Positions 45,277 through 54,376 of a stretch of 64,000 nt of DNA are shown here, piece by piece. Made by a program: the position numbers and the translations under genes. The notes beneath the pieces are model-generated. The model searched no databases, was not told the DNA's origin, and was given only the letters and a program-made list of their open reading frames with translations. This DNA is from Martelella lutilitoris (lineage in GTDB: Bacteria; Pseudomonadota; Alphaproteobacteria; Rhizobiales; Rhizobiaceae): assembly GCF_005924265.1 (NCBI RefSeq), contig NZ_VCLB01000004.1, forward strand, positions 186,001 to 250,000, written 5' to 3'. Position 1 is the stretch's first letter; each line of letters starts with the position of its first letter.

Positions 45277-47600
45277 GCCAGAAACCGCGTTCCCGCACGA
45301 AGGACACCGCCTCGCCGAAATCCGATGAACCGGTCATCCATGGCGCGGTGCCGCCGCGCGATGTTTTGTTGAAATTCATCGCCGATAACCCCGAGAGGGC
45401 ATCGAAACGCGAAGTCGCGAAGGCTTTCGGCATCAAGGGCGCGGCGCGCGTCGAGTTGAAGGACCTGCTGCGCGACCTCGAGGACGAGGGACTGCTGCAG
45501 AAAAAGCGCAAGAGCCTCGTCCGTCCCGGAGCGCTGCCGCCCGTGACCGTGCTCGACATCACCACCCGCGACAAGGATGGCGAGCTGATCGGCCGCCCGG
45601 CCGAATGGCCGGAGGAGGAAGGTGCAGCACCCGCCGTCCTCATCCGCCAGTCCGGCGGCGGCAAGAACGGCAAGCGCAAGGTTCCCACAGCCGGGCTCAA
45701 TGACCGGGTCGTCGCCAAAATCTTTCCGTCGAAGTCCGAGACCGGCCCGGCCTATACCGCCCGCATCATCAAGGTGATCGATAAGCGGCGCGCCGCAGCC
45801 CTTGGCGTCATCCGCATGTTCGATGACGGTTCGGCCCGGCTGATGCCGATCGACCGACGCGACAACGAGATCGCGATTGACGAAACCGCGCTCAACGGCG
45901 CGAAGGACGGAGACCTTGTCGAGGCCGACGTCAAGCGCTCGGGCCGCTATGGCCTGCCGCGCGGCGAAGTTCTGACGATCGTCGGCTCGCTGGCGTCGGA
46001 GAAAGCCGTCTCGATGATCGCGATCCATTCCCATGGCATTCCGCACATCTTCCCCAAGGATGTGATCGACGAGGCGGACGCGGCAAAGCCCGCGACGATG
46101 AAGAACCGCGAGGACTGGCGCGACGTGCCGCTCGTCACCATCGACCCGGCGGATGCCAAGGACCATGACGACGCGGTTTTCGCCGAGCCGGATGAGCGAC
46201 CCGAAAACGAAGGCGGCGTCGTCGTCACCGTCGCGATCGCCGATGTCTCCTGGTATGTGCGCCACAAGTCGGCGCTCGATAGAGAGGCGCTGAAGCGCGG
46301 CAATTCGGTCTATTTCCCCGATCGCGTCGTACCGATGCTGCCGGAACGCATCTCCAACGACCTCTGCTCGCTGCGCGAGGGCGAGGACCGGCCCGCCATG
46401 GCCGTGCGCATGGTGTTCTCGAAGGATGGCCGCAAGGCCTCCCACACCTTCCATCGCATCATGATGAAGAGCGCGGCGAAGCTTTCCTACCAGCAGGCGC
46501 AGGCCGCCATCGACGGCAGGACGGACGAAAAGACCGGCCCGCTGCTGGAGCCCGTGCTGAAACCGTTGTGGGCCGCCTACGAGACGATGAGGCGCGGGCG
46601 CGACCGCCGCCAGCCGCTGGAACTCGACATGCCCGAGCGCCGCATCCTCCTGAAGGAGGATGGCACGGTGGACAAGGTGGTGGTGCCGCCGCGCCTCGAT
46701 GCGCACAAGCTCATCGAAGAAATGATGATCCAGGCGAATGTGGCGGCTGCCGAGACGCTGGAGAAAAAGCGCCAGGCGCTGATCTACCGCACCCATGACG
46801 CGCCGTCGCTTTCCAAGCAGGAGAGCCTGCGGGAGTTTCTGGCGACGCTTTCCATTCCGCTCGCCAAGGGTGGCAATCTCAGGGCCAATTCCTTTAATGG
46901 CATTCTGGCAAAGGCCGAACAGTCGCCGCAGAAGGACCTGATCAACGAAATGGTGCTGCGCTCGCAGAGCCAGGCCGTCTATTCGCCGGAAAATGGCGGG
47001 CATTTCGGCCTCAATCTGATGAAATACGCGCATTTCACCTCGCCGATCCGCCGCTATGCCGACCTCATCGTCCACCGCGCACTGGTCGCCGCCCTCCATC
47101 TCGGCGAGGGCGGGCTGGAGCGCGAGGAGGAAGAGCAGCTCGACGATATCGCCGCCGAGATCTCCACCTTCGAGCGCCGCGCCATGGCCGCCGAGCGCGA
47201 GACCGTCGACCGCCTGATCGCCCACCATCTGGCCGGCCGTATCGGCGAGAGTTTCGACGGCCGCGTTGCCGGCGTCACCCGTTCGGGCCTGTTCATCGCT
47301 CTGCCGGAATATGGGGCCGATGGCTTCGTGCCGGTCTCCACCCTTGGCGGCGATTATTACGTGCATGACGAGGTGCGCCAGGCGCTGGTCGGCGAGCGAT
47401 CCAATCTCGGCTATCAGCTTGGCGACAATGTCGAGGTGCAGCTTGTGGAGGCGATCCCGCTTGCGGGCGCGCTACGCTTCGAGATGCTGTCGTCGGGCCG
47501 CAAGCTTCCCGCCCCCACCCGGTCCTTCCACAAATCGAAGACCGGACGCCCGATGCGCGGCGGCGGCGCGGGACGGCGCAGCGGACGCGGTCAGCGCTGA
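45273..47600 (+). CDS. rnr: Ribonuclease R
   Basis: RNase R is a 3'-5' exoribonuclease for structured and defective RNAs. The 775-residue protein starts with TTG, overlapping the topA stop by four bases. After an N-terminal winged-helix region (FIADNPERASKREVAKAFGI) and cold-shock-like domain comes the RNB catalytic domain with VTIDPADAKDHDDAVFAEPD, then an S1 domain (GVTRSGLFIALPEYGADGFV) and a basic tail. The order topA-rnr is conserved in related rhizobia. Confidence 0.96.
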   Translation: MSQKPRSRTKDTASPKSDEPVIHGAVPPRDVLLKFIADNPERASKREVAKAFGIKGAARVELKDLLRDLEDEGLLQKKRKSLVRPGALPPVTVLDITTRDKDGELIGRPAEWPEEEGAAPAVLIRQSGGGKNGKRKVPTAGLNDRVVAKIFPSKSETGPAYTARIIKVIDKRRAAALGVIRMFDDGSARLMPIDRRDNEIAIDETALNGAKDGDLVEADVKRSGRYGLPRGEVLTIVGSLASEKAVSMIAIHSHGIPHIFPKDVIDEADAAKPATMKNREDWRDVPLVTIDPADAKDHDDAVFAEPDERPENEGGVVVTVAIADVSWYVRHKSALDREALKRGNSVYFPDRVVPMLPERISNDLCSLREGEDRPAMAVRMVFSKDGRKASHTFHRIMMKSAAKLSYQQAQAAIDGRTDEKTGPLLEPVLKPLWAAYETMRRGRDRRQPLELDMPERRILLKEDGTVDKVVVPPRLDAHKLIEEMMIQANVAAAETLEKKRQALIYRTHDAPSLSKQESLREFLATLSIPLAKGGNLRANSFNGILAKAEQSPQKDLINEMVLRSQSQAVYSPENGGHFGLNLMKYAHFTSPIRRYADLIVHRALVAALHLGEGGLEREEEEQLDDIAAEISTFERRAMAAERETVDRLIAHHLAGRIGESFDGRVAGVTRSGLFIALPEYGADGFVPVSTLGGDYYVHDEVRQALVGERSNLGYQLGDNVEVQLVEAIPLAGALRFEMLSSGRKLPAPTRSFHKSKTGRPMRGGGAGRRSGRGQR

Positions 47601-47948
47601 GGCAGACGACGGGCTTTCCCGGACTTTTATAAGACGAACCCGGCGCCACCCACGCCCCGCTCGGCGAAGGCTTTCGCCTGACAGGCGGCGGCGGCTGGAC
47701 CAACGGCAACGCCACGGTCTGCGCCGCGCGGTAAGGCGCCGGAACGGCTTTACGGCCTTTGCCGGCGGTTCGCCGGATGAACGACACAGCACCATGCGAG
47801 CCCTGGGTAAAGCCCCACCGCCATCAATCTTCACCCTTGAGGGGGAGATCGGGTGGCATTGACCATGCCGCGCTACCCGTCACAGTCACTCCCGCACCAT
47901 TGCGTTTCGTCAGACTTTCAGGATAAATCGGGCGTCACGGAGGATGCC
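47601..47948. other. Intergenic stretch with a possible decayed gene end
   Basis: This 348-bp gap between rnr and the DUF983 gene contains no intact gene. A short frame at about 47634-47735 reads through a Gly-rich segment (LTGGGGWTNGNATVCAAR) to a stop but has an in-frame stop just before it, so it could be the remains of a lost gene. The GGAGG ribosome binding site at 47939-47943 belongs to the DUF983 gene. Confidence 0.4.
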
Positions 47949-48395
47949 ATGCCCGAACAGGCCGACGACAATCACCACCGCTATGGCGGCAAGCCGGACG
48001 ACGAGCGCCGGCTCGCCCCCGCCATGCTGACAGGCCTGAAGGGCCGCTGCCCCGCCTGCGGCAAGGGCAAGCTGTTCTACAAATATCTGAAGACCGTGGA
48101 CCATTGCGAGAACTGCGGCACGGAAATCCACCACCACCGCGCCGACGACCTGCCCGCCTATCTTGTCATCCTCGTCCTCGGCCATTTCATGGTCGGCGGC
48201 TATATGACCGGCGCGGAACTCTTCGACGTGCCCGATTGGGTGCACCTCGCCGTCTGGGTGCCGCTCACGGCGCTTACCGCCTTCGCCCTCATCCAACCCA
48301 TGAAAGGCGTCGTCATCGGCCTGCAATGGGCGCTCAAGATGCACGGCTTCGACGGCAAGGGACGCGAAGAGGCGGTGGATTATTCCGAGCGGTGA
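47949..48395 (+). CDS. DUF983 membrane protein with zinc-ribbon-like Cys motifs
   Basis: This 148-residue protein has two CxxC pairs (CPACGKGKLF and CENCGTE) and three hydrophobic segments, a DUF983 pattern. Visible segments are LPAYLVILVLGHFMVGGYMT and VHLAVWVPLTALTAFALIQP. Function is unknown; rhizobial genomes keep it beside rnr. I chose the ATG at 47949 behind GGAGG. The next gene to the right is of different composition, so this gene marks the end of the core block. Confidence 0.9.
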   Translation: MPEQADDNHHRYGGKPDDERRLAPAMLTGLKGRCPACGKGKLFYKYLKTVDHCENCGTEIHHHRADDLPAYLVILVLGHFMVGGYMTGAELFDVPDWVHLAVWVPLTALTAFALIQPMKGVVIGLQWALKMHGFDGKGREEAVDYSER

Positions 48396-48530
48396 TTTAC
48401 TGGTCTCTCCTCTTCAACGGAGAAGACGTATTCTTCAGAAAATCGTTATTTATTAAAATGATATTGCAAAAAATAATTATATAAGTATTTTAAATGAAGG
48501 TCAATATTGATTCGGGTAGCGAGAGTTGAA

Positions 48531-49928
48531 ATGGCTATTCAGCGTGTAAGAGATCCTGTTCACAATTTAATACAGTTCGACACCACGAATAGTGAAATTG
48601 AGCGAGTTGCCTGGAAACTAATTCAGTCTAGACCTTTTCAGCGATTGCGACGAGTGAAACAACTAGGGTTTTCCGAGTTGGTCTACCCCGGCGCCACTCA
48701 TACGCGCTTCGCGCATAGCATTGGAGTATTCCATACCGCGCGAAATTTGATGAATATAGTGCAAGAAAAAGCGCCTGAGAAACAAGAAACGTCTGAAAAA
48801 ATAGCGCTTGTGGCAGCGCTCGTTCACGACGTTGGCCACGGTCCGTTTAGCCATGCTTTTGAAGCTGTCGGAGAGCGCCTAAACCTTAAGCTAGCAGATC
48901 ACGAAGTAATGAGCGACGAACTCATACGAAACGGTGAAATCGCCGAGATTTTAAACAATGATATTATGAGCGGTTTCGCCTCGAACGTTGCGAATATGAT
49001 AAAAAAAGAAGGGCGTATAACGCTTCATAACTCTGTCGTATCGAGCCAATTCGATGCTGACCGACTAGATTACATGCAAAGAGATAGACTAATGACTGGA
49101 AGTCAGCACTCGGTAATTGACCTCGCTTGGCTTCTAGCGAATTTGGACGTTGGCCAAGTAGCTGCAGGCATTGATGAAACAAAGGTTGGGTCTATTCCGA
49201 CCTTTGTTATTGGACCGAAAGCGATACAGGCGGCAGAAGCGTATGTATTGGGTCTATTTCAGCTTTACCCGACCATATACTTCCATAAAGCGACACGAGG
49301 AGCAGAAAAGTTATTCTCTGAAATTCTTGTGCGCTTATTCTATCTCGTTCGAAATGGAGATATTCAGAACACCGGCCTCCCGAAAAACCATCCATTAGTC
49401 CGATTTGCTAATGACCCAGAAAGCATCGAAACCGCACTCTCTCTGGATGACGCCGTTGTGTGGGGAGCAATGCATCTTATGATTGACTCGGAAGACCCTG
49501 TTCTGTCTAGTTTTTCCGATCGCCTGTTGAACCGAAAACTCTTTAAATGCTTCGATATTCGGGCGGAAATTACTCATAGGTGCGATCCCCACAATTCACG
49601 CGATCCAGATAGTTTGGCAAAGATCGAAAAGTGTTGCGCATCTGCGGTGCTGAAGTTACAGGAATGGCAGAAAAACGAAGATAGGATTATGCCAAGGATT
49701 TTGACCGACCAGGCTGAGCGCAGACCTTACAAGACCAATGGTGTCGGCAATGGCCAAACCGAGCAAATCAATGTGCGAACTGATGGCGGCGAATTGATTG
49801 ACATTAAGCAGAGGTCCGAAATCGTGAACTCTCTGAGTGTTTTTAAACTTAATCGAGTGTATTATGATGATTCGCAAAAGCACTATCTGGAAGAAATTCA
49901 GAAAATCGTTTACGGGGAGATCGACTGA
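48531..49928 (+). CDS. HD-domain dNTP triphosphohydrolase-like protein (YwfO/SAMHD1 type)
   Basis: This 465-residue protein belongs to the HD superfamily branch of bacterial YwfO and human SAMHD1, enzymes that hydrolyse deoxynucleoside triphosphates. Metal ligands are visible: GATHTRFAHSIG (H57, H62), LVHDVGHGPFSHAFE (H99-D100) and QFDADRLDYMQRD (D175). The conserved PFQRLRRVKQLGF segment precedes the first His. I set the start at ATG 48531; TTG at 48507 behind GAAGG is an alternative. Base use is far lower in GC than in rnr, pointing to transfer. The stop shares one base with the start of the partner gene, so the two are coupled. A role in phage defence or nucleotide control is inference. 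Confidence 0.82.
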   Translation: MAIQRVRDPVHNLIQFDTTNSEIERVAWKLIQSRPFQRLRRVKQLGFSELVYPGATHTRFAHSIGVFHTARNLMNIVQEKAPEKQETSEKIALVAALVHDVGHGPFSHAFEAVGERLNLKLADHEVMSDELIRNGEIAEILNNDIMSGFASNVANMIKKEGRITLHNSVVSSQFDADRLDYMQRDRLMTGSQHSVIDLAWLLANLDVGQVAAGIDETKVGSIPTFVIGPKAIQAAEAYVLGLFQLYPTIYFHKATRGAEKLFSEILVRLFYLVRNGDIQNTGLPKNHPLVRFANDPESIETALSLDDAVVWGAMHLMIDSEDPVLSSFSDRLLNRKLFKCFDIRAEITHRCDPHNSRDPDSLAKIEKCCASAVLKLQEWQKNEDRIMPRILTDQAERRPYKTNGVGNGQTEQINVRTDGGELIDIKQRSEIVNSLSVFKLNRVYYDDSQKHYLEEIQKIVYGEID

Positions 49929-50449
49929 TGTCTGACTTCAAGATAGAAGAAGTGATTAATATTATTCAAGACGCAGGCGGAAAAATTGTAGGCAGAACAC
50001 GTCTTCAAAAGATTGCTTATCTACTCACCGCAACTGGCCTAGATGGAAATTTCTCGTTTTCTTATAAGCATTACGGTCCTTTTAGCGAAACTCTTGCCTC
50101 TTCTGCCGAGATAGGTGCGTTAGTTGGAAAGCTAAACGAAGTCCAAAAACAGACTTCGTGGGGCGGGACTTACTCTATCTACACTGCTGATGAGAATGCC
50201 CAAGAAAAAGATCACTCCGCTCGATCCATGCTAGCCTCAATCGCATCTGATTCTAATTCAATTGAGCTTGAACTTGCAGCCACTGCAGTTTTTTTGGCTT
50301 ACGAAGGCTATGAAGATGCTTGGGAAGAAACTGCTCAACGTAAACCGGAGAAAGCCTCTCCTGAGCATCTAGAAAACGCCAAAACGCTGTTGAAGAAATT
50401 GGCAACAGTCTCTGTACCTCGGCCGTTACCTACGACCCTGTTGAACTAG
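49928..50449 (+). CDS. YwgA/Panacea-like partner protein
   Basis: This 173-residue protein has the pattern of YwgA and Panacea (DUF4065-related) proteins: GRTRLQKIAYLLTATGLDGN and YKHYGPFSETLASSAEIGA. YwgA-like genes sit beside YwfO-type HD genes in Bacillus as well. Panacea proteins act as antitoxins in PanAT systems. Here the TGATG overlap with the HD gene implies fixed stoichiometry. The gene is AT-rich like its partner (hand count at 49921-49980: 24 of 60 bases G or C). Whether it inhibits or helps the HD protein is unknown. Confidence 0.7.
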   Translation: MSDFKIEEVINIIQDAGGKIVGRTRLQKIAYLLTATGLDGNFSFSYKHYGPFSETLASSAEIGALVGKLNEVQKQTSWGGTYSIYTADENAQEKDHSARSMLASIASDSNSIELELAATAVFLAYEGYEDAWEETAQRKPEKASPEHLENAKTLLKKLATVSVPRPLPTTLLN

Positions 50450-50467
50450 AACTTTATGTGCAGAGTT

Positions 50468-50803
50468 TTATAAACTAGGCCACCCCTGACCGCCCGAAAG
50501 CTTCATCAGCACGATCCCCGCAATAATCAGCGCCGCCGCGATCAGCCTTCCGGGCGTTGCCGCCTCGCCGAGGACGGCCACGCCTATGGCGAAGGCGCCG
50601 ATGGCGCCGATGCCGGTCCAGATCGTGTAGGCCGTGCCGAGCGGGAGCGCGCGCATGGAGACCGACAGAAGCACGAAGCTGGCGGCAGCGGCGACGATGG
50701 TGATGAGCGTGGGCGTTATGAGGGTGAAGCCCGCGGACTTCTTCATCGAAAAGGCCCAGACGACTTCGAGAACACCGGCGATTGCGAGAATGAACCAGGC
50801 CAT
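50468..50803 (-). CDS. gdx: SMR family guanidinium exporter (Gdx/SugE)
   Basis: This 111-residue inner-membrane protein has four spans and is a small multidrug resistance transporter. The Gdx-type signature MRALPLGTAYTIWTGIGAI and the conserved Glu in LEVVWAFSMKKSAG favour guanidinium export over the EmrE drug type. A guanidine-II riboswitch lies in the leader (50833-50880), which independently supports this substrate. The ribosome binding site AAGGAGG lies 50812-50820 on the minus strand. Confidence 0.92.
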   Translation of the reverse strand: MAWFILAIAGVLEVVWAFSMKKSAGFTLITPTLITIVAAAASFVLLSVSMRALPLGTAYTIWTGIGAIGAFAIGVAVLGEAATPGRLIAAALIIAGIVLMKLSGGQGWPSL

Positions 50804-50832
50804 GGCACGGCCCTCCTTTTGATCAAGAGTGG

Positions 50833-50880
50833 CCGGGCCGTCCCGGATGGGTGACGATTGGCGCGGGTCGTCCCGCGCGG
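50833..50880 (-). promoter_or_regulatory. Guanidine-II (mini-ykkC) riboswitch
   Basis: The minus strand leader of the SMR gene carries two hairpins with ACGR loops, the hallmark of this class. The 5' hairpin is GCGGG-ACGA-CCCGC (about 50863-50877). The second is CCGGG-ACGG-CCCGG (50833-50846). The linker between them is 14-16 bases and the second hairpin ends about 12 bases before the ribosome binding site, so ligand-dependent translation control is likely. Confidence 0.9.
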
Positions 50881-50909
50881 GTTCTATCTAGCTCCCGCAC
50901 GCCCCGGGG

Positions 50910-51836
50910 TCAATCGGCGAGGCAGACCCTGTTCTTGCCGGCGCGCTTGGCCCTGTAGAGCGCGGCATCGGTGCGGGCGTAGAGTTCGGCCTGATCCTCG
51001 CAGAGCGCGGCGGAGGCAATGCCGGCGGAAAAGGAATAGGCAAATTCCGGATACTCGGAAAAGGGCCTCAGCGTCCCAACCGCCTCAAGCATGGCCTCGA
51101 CGGCGCAAGCGGCCTCTGCCGGCGTCATGCGCGGCAGGACAAGGCCGAATTCCTCGCCGCCGAGCCGGCCGAAACAGTCGACGCGCCGGACCAGCGTCGA
51201 TATCTTCTGGGCAAAGCCGATCAGCAACCGGTCGCCGAAGGCATGACCGAAGCGGTCGTTCACCTGCTTGAAATTGTCGACGTCGAAGATCGCGAAACAG
51301 CCCGCCGGGCTCCTGCCCGCCTCCGGCCCACGATCAAGCATGTCGGAAAGCCGCTCCATCAAAAAGCGACGGTTGGCGATGCCCGTCAGGTCGTCCGTCA
51401 GCGACGAGCGCAGCGCGATGTCGCGCTCCTGCCTCAGCGTGCGTCCCTGGGCGCGAAGCGGCGTGATGTCGCTTGCAAGACACAGCATCCAGCCGTCCTC
51501 GTCCACCGTCTCCGTCATCCACAGCCAGGTGTCGTCATGCACATCGGTCTCGAAGGCGCGGAACGGCACCTTGCCGCGACGCGACAACGTGCCCTTCAGC
51601 CAGAGTTCGAAATCGGAACTGGAAATCACCGTCCCGCGCCGTGCGTGGAAATTGCGGCGCATCAGATCCGGCCAGAGCGGATATTCCTCCGCCTCGAGAA
51701 AAAAGGTCTCCCGGTATTTCCGGTTGGCGAAGATGAGCCTGTCCTCTTCGTCGAAAACCGCGAAGAACACGTCGGTCAGATCCATGAAGCGAAGGATGCG
51801 TCTCAGTTTGCTTTCCATGAAAAAGCAACGTCCCAT
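50910..51836 (-). CDS. PAS-GGDEF diguanylate cyclase
   Basis: This 308-residue protein makes c-di-GMP. An N-terminal PAS-like domain (about residues 15-130, DLTDVFFAVFDEEDRLIFAN) is followed by GGDEF. The active signature is intact: FGRLGGEEFGLVLPR. The RxxD inhibitory site (RRVD) sits five residues before it, so product inhibition is likely. I chose the ATG at 51836 behind AAGGA; an ATG at 51818 also opens the PAS part. It is soluble, without spans. Confidence 0.9.
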   Translation of the reverse strand: MGRCFFMESKLRRILRFMDLTDVFFAVFDEEDRLIFANRKYRETFFLEAEEYPLWPDLMRRNFHARRGTVISSSDFELWLKGTLSRRGKVPFRAFETDVHDDTWLWMTETVDEDGWMLCLASDITPLRAQGRTLRQERDIALRSSLTDDLTGIANRRFLMERLSDMLDRGPEAGRSPAGCFAIFDVDNFKQVNDRFGHAFGDRLLIGFAQKISTLVRRVDCFGRLGGEEFGLVLPRMTPAEAACAVEAMLEAVGTLRPFSEYPEFAYSFSAGIASAALCEDQAELYARTDAALYRAKRAGKNRVCLAD

Positions 51837-51912
51837 CTGGTCCTTGGTATGAGCGCACGGCACGGACAATGGCACGCCTCTGTCCCATCTATGGTTAACT
51901 TCGGCGAACGGG

Positions 51913-52632
51913 TCAACCGGAGGACCGGCTTGCTGTGTCAGCAAAAACGTTTTTGGCTCTACGGGAAATGCCGAGCCAGACCACATGCTTCAGTCCGCGC
52001 TTCTTTCGGTGGGCGCGCACCGTCTTCGCCTCGGTCTCGAACCCGCTCTTCTTCAGGCGCGCGGTGAAGCGGTCATCGGGGTGCGCCGACCAGATGGCGA
52101 GTACGCCGCCCTTTCTCAGGGCCCGTTTCGAGGCGGCAAGACCGGAAAGGCTGTAGAGCCGGTCATTGTCTCCCCGCGTCAGCCCGTCCGGTCCGTTATC
52201 GACATCCAGCAGGATCGCATCGAAGCCGTTCTGCGAGGCGGCGATCAGCGCGGTCACGTCGCCCTCATGGATCTCCACGCGGGGGTCATCGAGCGAGCCC
52301 TCAAAGACCTCGGCCATCGGCCCGCGCGCCCAGGCGATGACCGCCGGCACCAGTTCGGCGACCACGATACGGGCATCCCTGGGCAGGACCGCAAGGGCGG
52401 CGCGCAGCGTGAAGCCCATGCCGAGACCGCCGATCAGGACAGACGGCCGGTCCCGACCGGCGATCCTTTCGGCAGCAAGTTCCGCAAGCGCCTCCTCCGA
52501 GCCCGAGAGCCGGCTGTTCATCAGCTCGTTCGCGCCGAGCATGATGGAAAATTCTCCGCCGCGCTGCTTCAGTCGCAGCGTGCCCGCCTCGCCCGGAATT
52601 TCAGCCTCGTCGAGTTCGACCCATGGAATCAT
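51913..52632 (-). CDS. Spermidine-synthase-like SAM-fold protein
   Basis: This 239-residue protein has the class I methyltransferase/polyamine-synthase fold. Its glycine loop is VLIGGLGMGFTLRAALAVLP, followed by an acidic strand (VVAELVPAVIAWAR) and the DAILLDVDNGPDGLTRGDND motif. The DN near the active site resembles spermidine synthases, but their full signature is not clear, so it may instead be a methyltransferase. I placed the start at 52632 behind GAGGGAG; the frame runs on upstream without support. Confidence 0.75.
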   Translation of the reverse strand: MIPWVELDEAEIPGEAGTLRLKQRGGEFSIMLGANELMNSRLSGSEEALAELAAERIAGRDRPSVLIGGLGMGFTLRAALAVLPRDARIVVAELVPAVIAWARGPMAEVFEGSLDDPRVEIHEGDVTALIAASQNGFDAILLDVDNGPDGLTRGDNDRLYSLSGLAASKRALRKGGVLAIWSAHPDDRFTARLKKSGFETEAKTVRAHRKKRGLKHVVWLGISRRAKNVFADTASRSSG

Positions 52633-52927
52633 TGCCGGCTCCCTCACCAGAATGCAGTGGCTGCGCCTGGCGTGTTTAAGGGCAGAATCGCCCCTGCGGC
52701 AATAAAAGTTTGGCCGGACGGGCAAGGCAACCGGTTTTACGGCGACCCAGCCTTGACTTTTGCGCGAAGATTCGTAGTGTCCGCGCAGATTTTGCCGTGG
52801 CGCAGGCCCGGCGAGCCCAGCGAAGCGTCCGATGCGGGCGCTTCTTGATTTTTTAGGTAACAGTCCGGGCGTACCGGTTCCGCTTTCTCCAGGATGGAGG
52901 GCGGATTGCTCTTGAAGGCAGAAGAAC

Positions 52928-53095
52928 ATGGCAAAAGCAACAACGATCAAGATCAAGCTGCTGTCGACGGCAGACACCGGCTTTTTCTACGTCACCAAGA
53001 AGAACAGCCGCACGATGACGGAAAAGATGGTCAAGACCAAATACGATCCGATCGCGCGCAAGCACGTCGAATTCAAGGAAGCCAAGATCAAGTAA
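52928..53095 (+). CDS. rpmG: 50S ribosomal protein L33
   Basis: This 55-residue protein is L33, a small basic protein of the large subunit. The sequence [20 protein letters not shown] followed by [14 protein letters not shown] is the standard form without the zinc Cys pairs. A ribosome-binding GAAGG lies upstream. A strong terminator at 53121-53150 follows. The 295-bp stretch before it (52633-52927) lies between divergent genes and should hold its promoter. Confidence 0.97.
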   Translation: MAKATTIKIKLLSTADTGFFYVTKKNSRTMTEKMVKTKYDPIARKHVEFKEAKIK

Positions 53096-53120
53096 GATCC
53101 TTGTTTTTTCTGGATTTGTG

Positions 53121-53150
53121 AAAGCCCGGCCTCTCTGGACCGGGCTTTTT
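53121..53150. terminator. Bidirectional terminator between rpmG and the MFS gene
   Basis: The stem AAAGCCCGG with CCGGGCTTT is followed by TTTTT on the plus strand and preceded by AAA. It ends one base before the MFS stop codon at 53151, so it can serve both convergent genes. Confidence 0.9.
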
Positions 53151-54368
53151 CTATGCGCCGGCCCGTTTCAGAAGACGGCGACGCAGACCAGCCATCAGGA
53201 CAGCCAGGGCAAGGCTGACGACGCCCATCGCCGCGATCTGGCCCGGATAGAAGACGCCGGCATCGATCAGATAGCCGGTCAGCCCCGGGCCGACGGCGGT
53301 GGAGAACACGATCGCCGCGATCACCACGGCGCGGATGCTGCCGAGATGGCGCGCGCCGTAAAGCTCCGGCCAGAGCGAGCCGTTGAGCGTGCCCGACGCG
53401 CCCATCGAGCAGCCGATCAGCGGCATGAAGACGAAGGGCGTCCATGCTGCACCCGAAAAGCCGATGATCAGGCAGGCGGCGGCGATCGGCAGCAACATGA
53501 AGGGCATGACCGCGACCGATGAGAACCGGTCGACCAGAACGCCGGTTGCCAGCATCGCCGCCAGGCTCGAAATCGACATCAGGAAGAACGAGCCCGCAAA
53601 CATTTCCAGCGTCCAGCCGCGCAGTTCCACCATATAGACCTGGTGGAAGAAGATCGTGGTGCCGATGAAGGGCGGGGCAAGGAAGACGGCGAGGATGGCC
53701 CAGAACAAGGGGTCGCGCAGCACCTCCCCGCGCGTCCAGTCGCGCGGGGCTGTCTGCACCTTGTGGCCCTTGGCTGCCGATTGCGGCTCCCGCTCCACCC
53801 GCATCAGGGCGACGATCAGCGGCAGGCCGACGGCGAGCGTCAGGGCGGCGGCGGCAACCCAGCTTCCGCGCCAGCCGACCAGGCCGGACACCGCCACGAA
53901 GATCAACGGAAAGCTGGCTTCCGCCGTCTGCAGGCCGAGCGAGGAGAAGGAGACCGCCCGCCCGCGCATGGCGTTGAACCAGCGGCCCATGGCGGTCACC
54001 GCGATATGGCTCATCATGCCCTGGCCGAAAAGCCGCAGCATATAGAGCGCAATGAACAGCAGGAAAATCCACTGGGAAAAAGCCATCAGCAGGCAGGCAA
54101 GCGCGAGAAGCGGCATCACGAGGAACACCACCTGCACCACGCTGCGATGGTCGACGATCCGGCCGAGACGCGTGAGCGTTGCCGCGCTCAGGAGCGTCGC
54201 GCCCATGTAGATGAGGCCGAAATCGCCGTGGCTCAGATCATATTCGGCGCGGATATCGCCGGCCGAAAGCGAGATGAAATAGGTTTGGCCGAAGGCGGTG
54301 AAGTAATTCATCAAGAACGCGCCGCCCACCCAGCGGGCGTTTTCGCGCAGGAATGCAAGGACGGTCAT
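53151..54368 (-). CDS. MFS transporter
   Basis: This 405-residue inner-membrane protein has 12 hydrophobic spans in two bundles. The MFS loop 2-3 motif is degraded but present (GATLLSAATLTRLGRIVDHR). The central hydrophilic loop is at about residues 186-215. No clear substrate signature is visible; the subfamily is unassigned. It ends at the bidirectional terminator. A long inverted repeat lies just upstream of its start codon (54377-54439). Confidence 0.85.
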   Translation of the reverse strand: MTVLAFLRENARWVGGAFLMNYFTAFGQTYFISLSAGDIRAEYDLSHGDFGLIYMGATLLSAATLTRLGRIVDHRSVVQVVFLVMPLLALACLLMAFSQWIFLLFIALYMLRLFGQGMMSHIAVTAMGRWFNAMRGRAVSFSSLGLQTAEASFPLIFVAVSGLVGWRGSWVAAAALTLAVGLPLIVALMRVEREPQSAAKGHKVQTAPRDWTRGEVLRDPLFWAILAVFLAPPFIGTTIFFHQVYMVELRGWTLEMFAGSFFLMSISSLAAMLATGVLVDRFSSVAVMPFMLLPIAAACLIIGFSGAAWTPFVFMPLIGCSMGASGTLNGSLWPELYGARHLGSIRAVVIAAIVFSTAVGPGLTGYLIDAGVFYPGQIAAMGVVSLALAVLMAGLRRRLLKRAGA

Positions 54369-54376
54369 CAGGATAT

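Noticed and set aside
45021-47366. 781-residue minus-strand frame over rnr
   Set aside because: Rnr is clear on the plus strand; the antisense frame is a codon-bias artefact.
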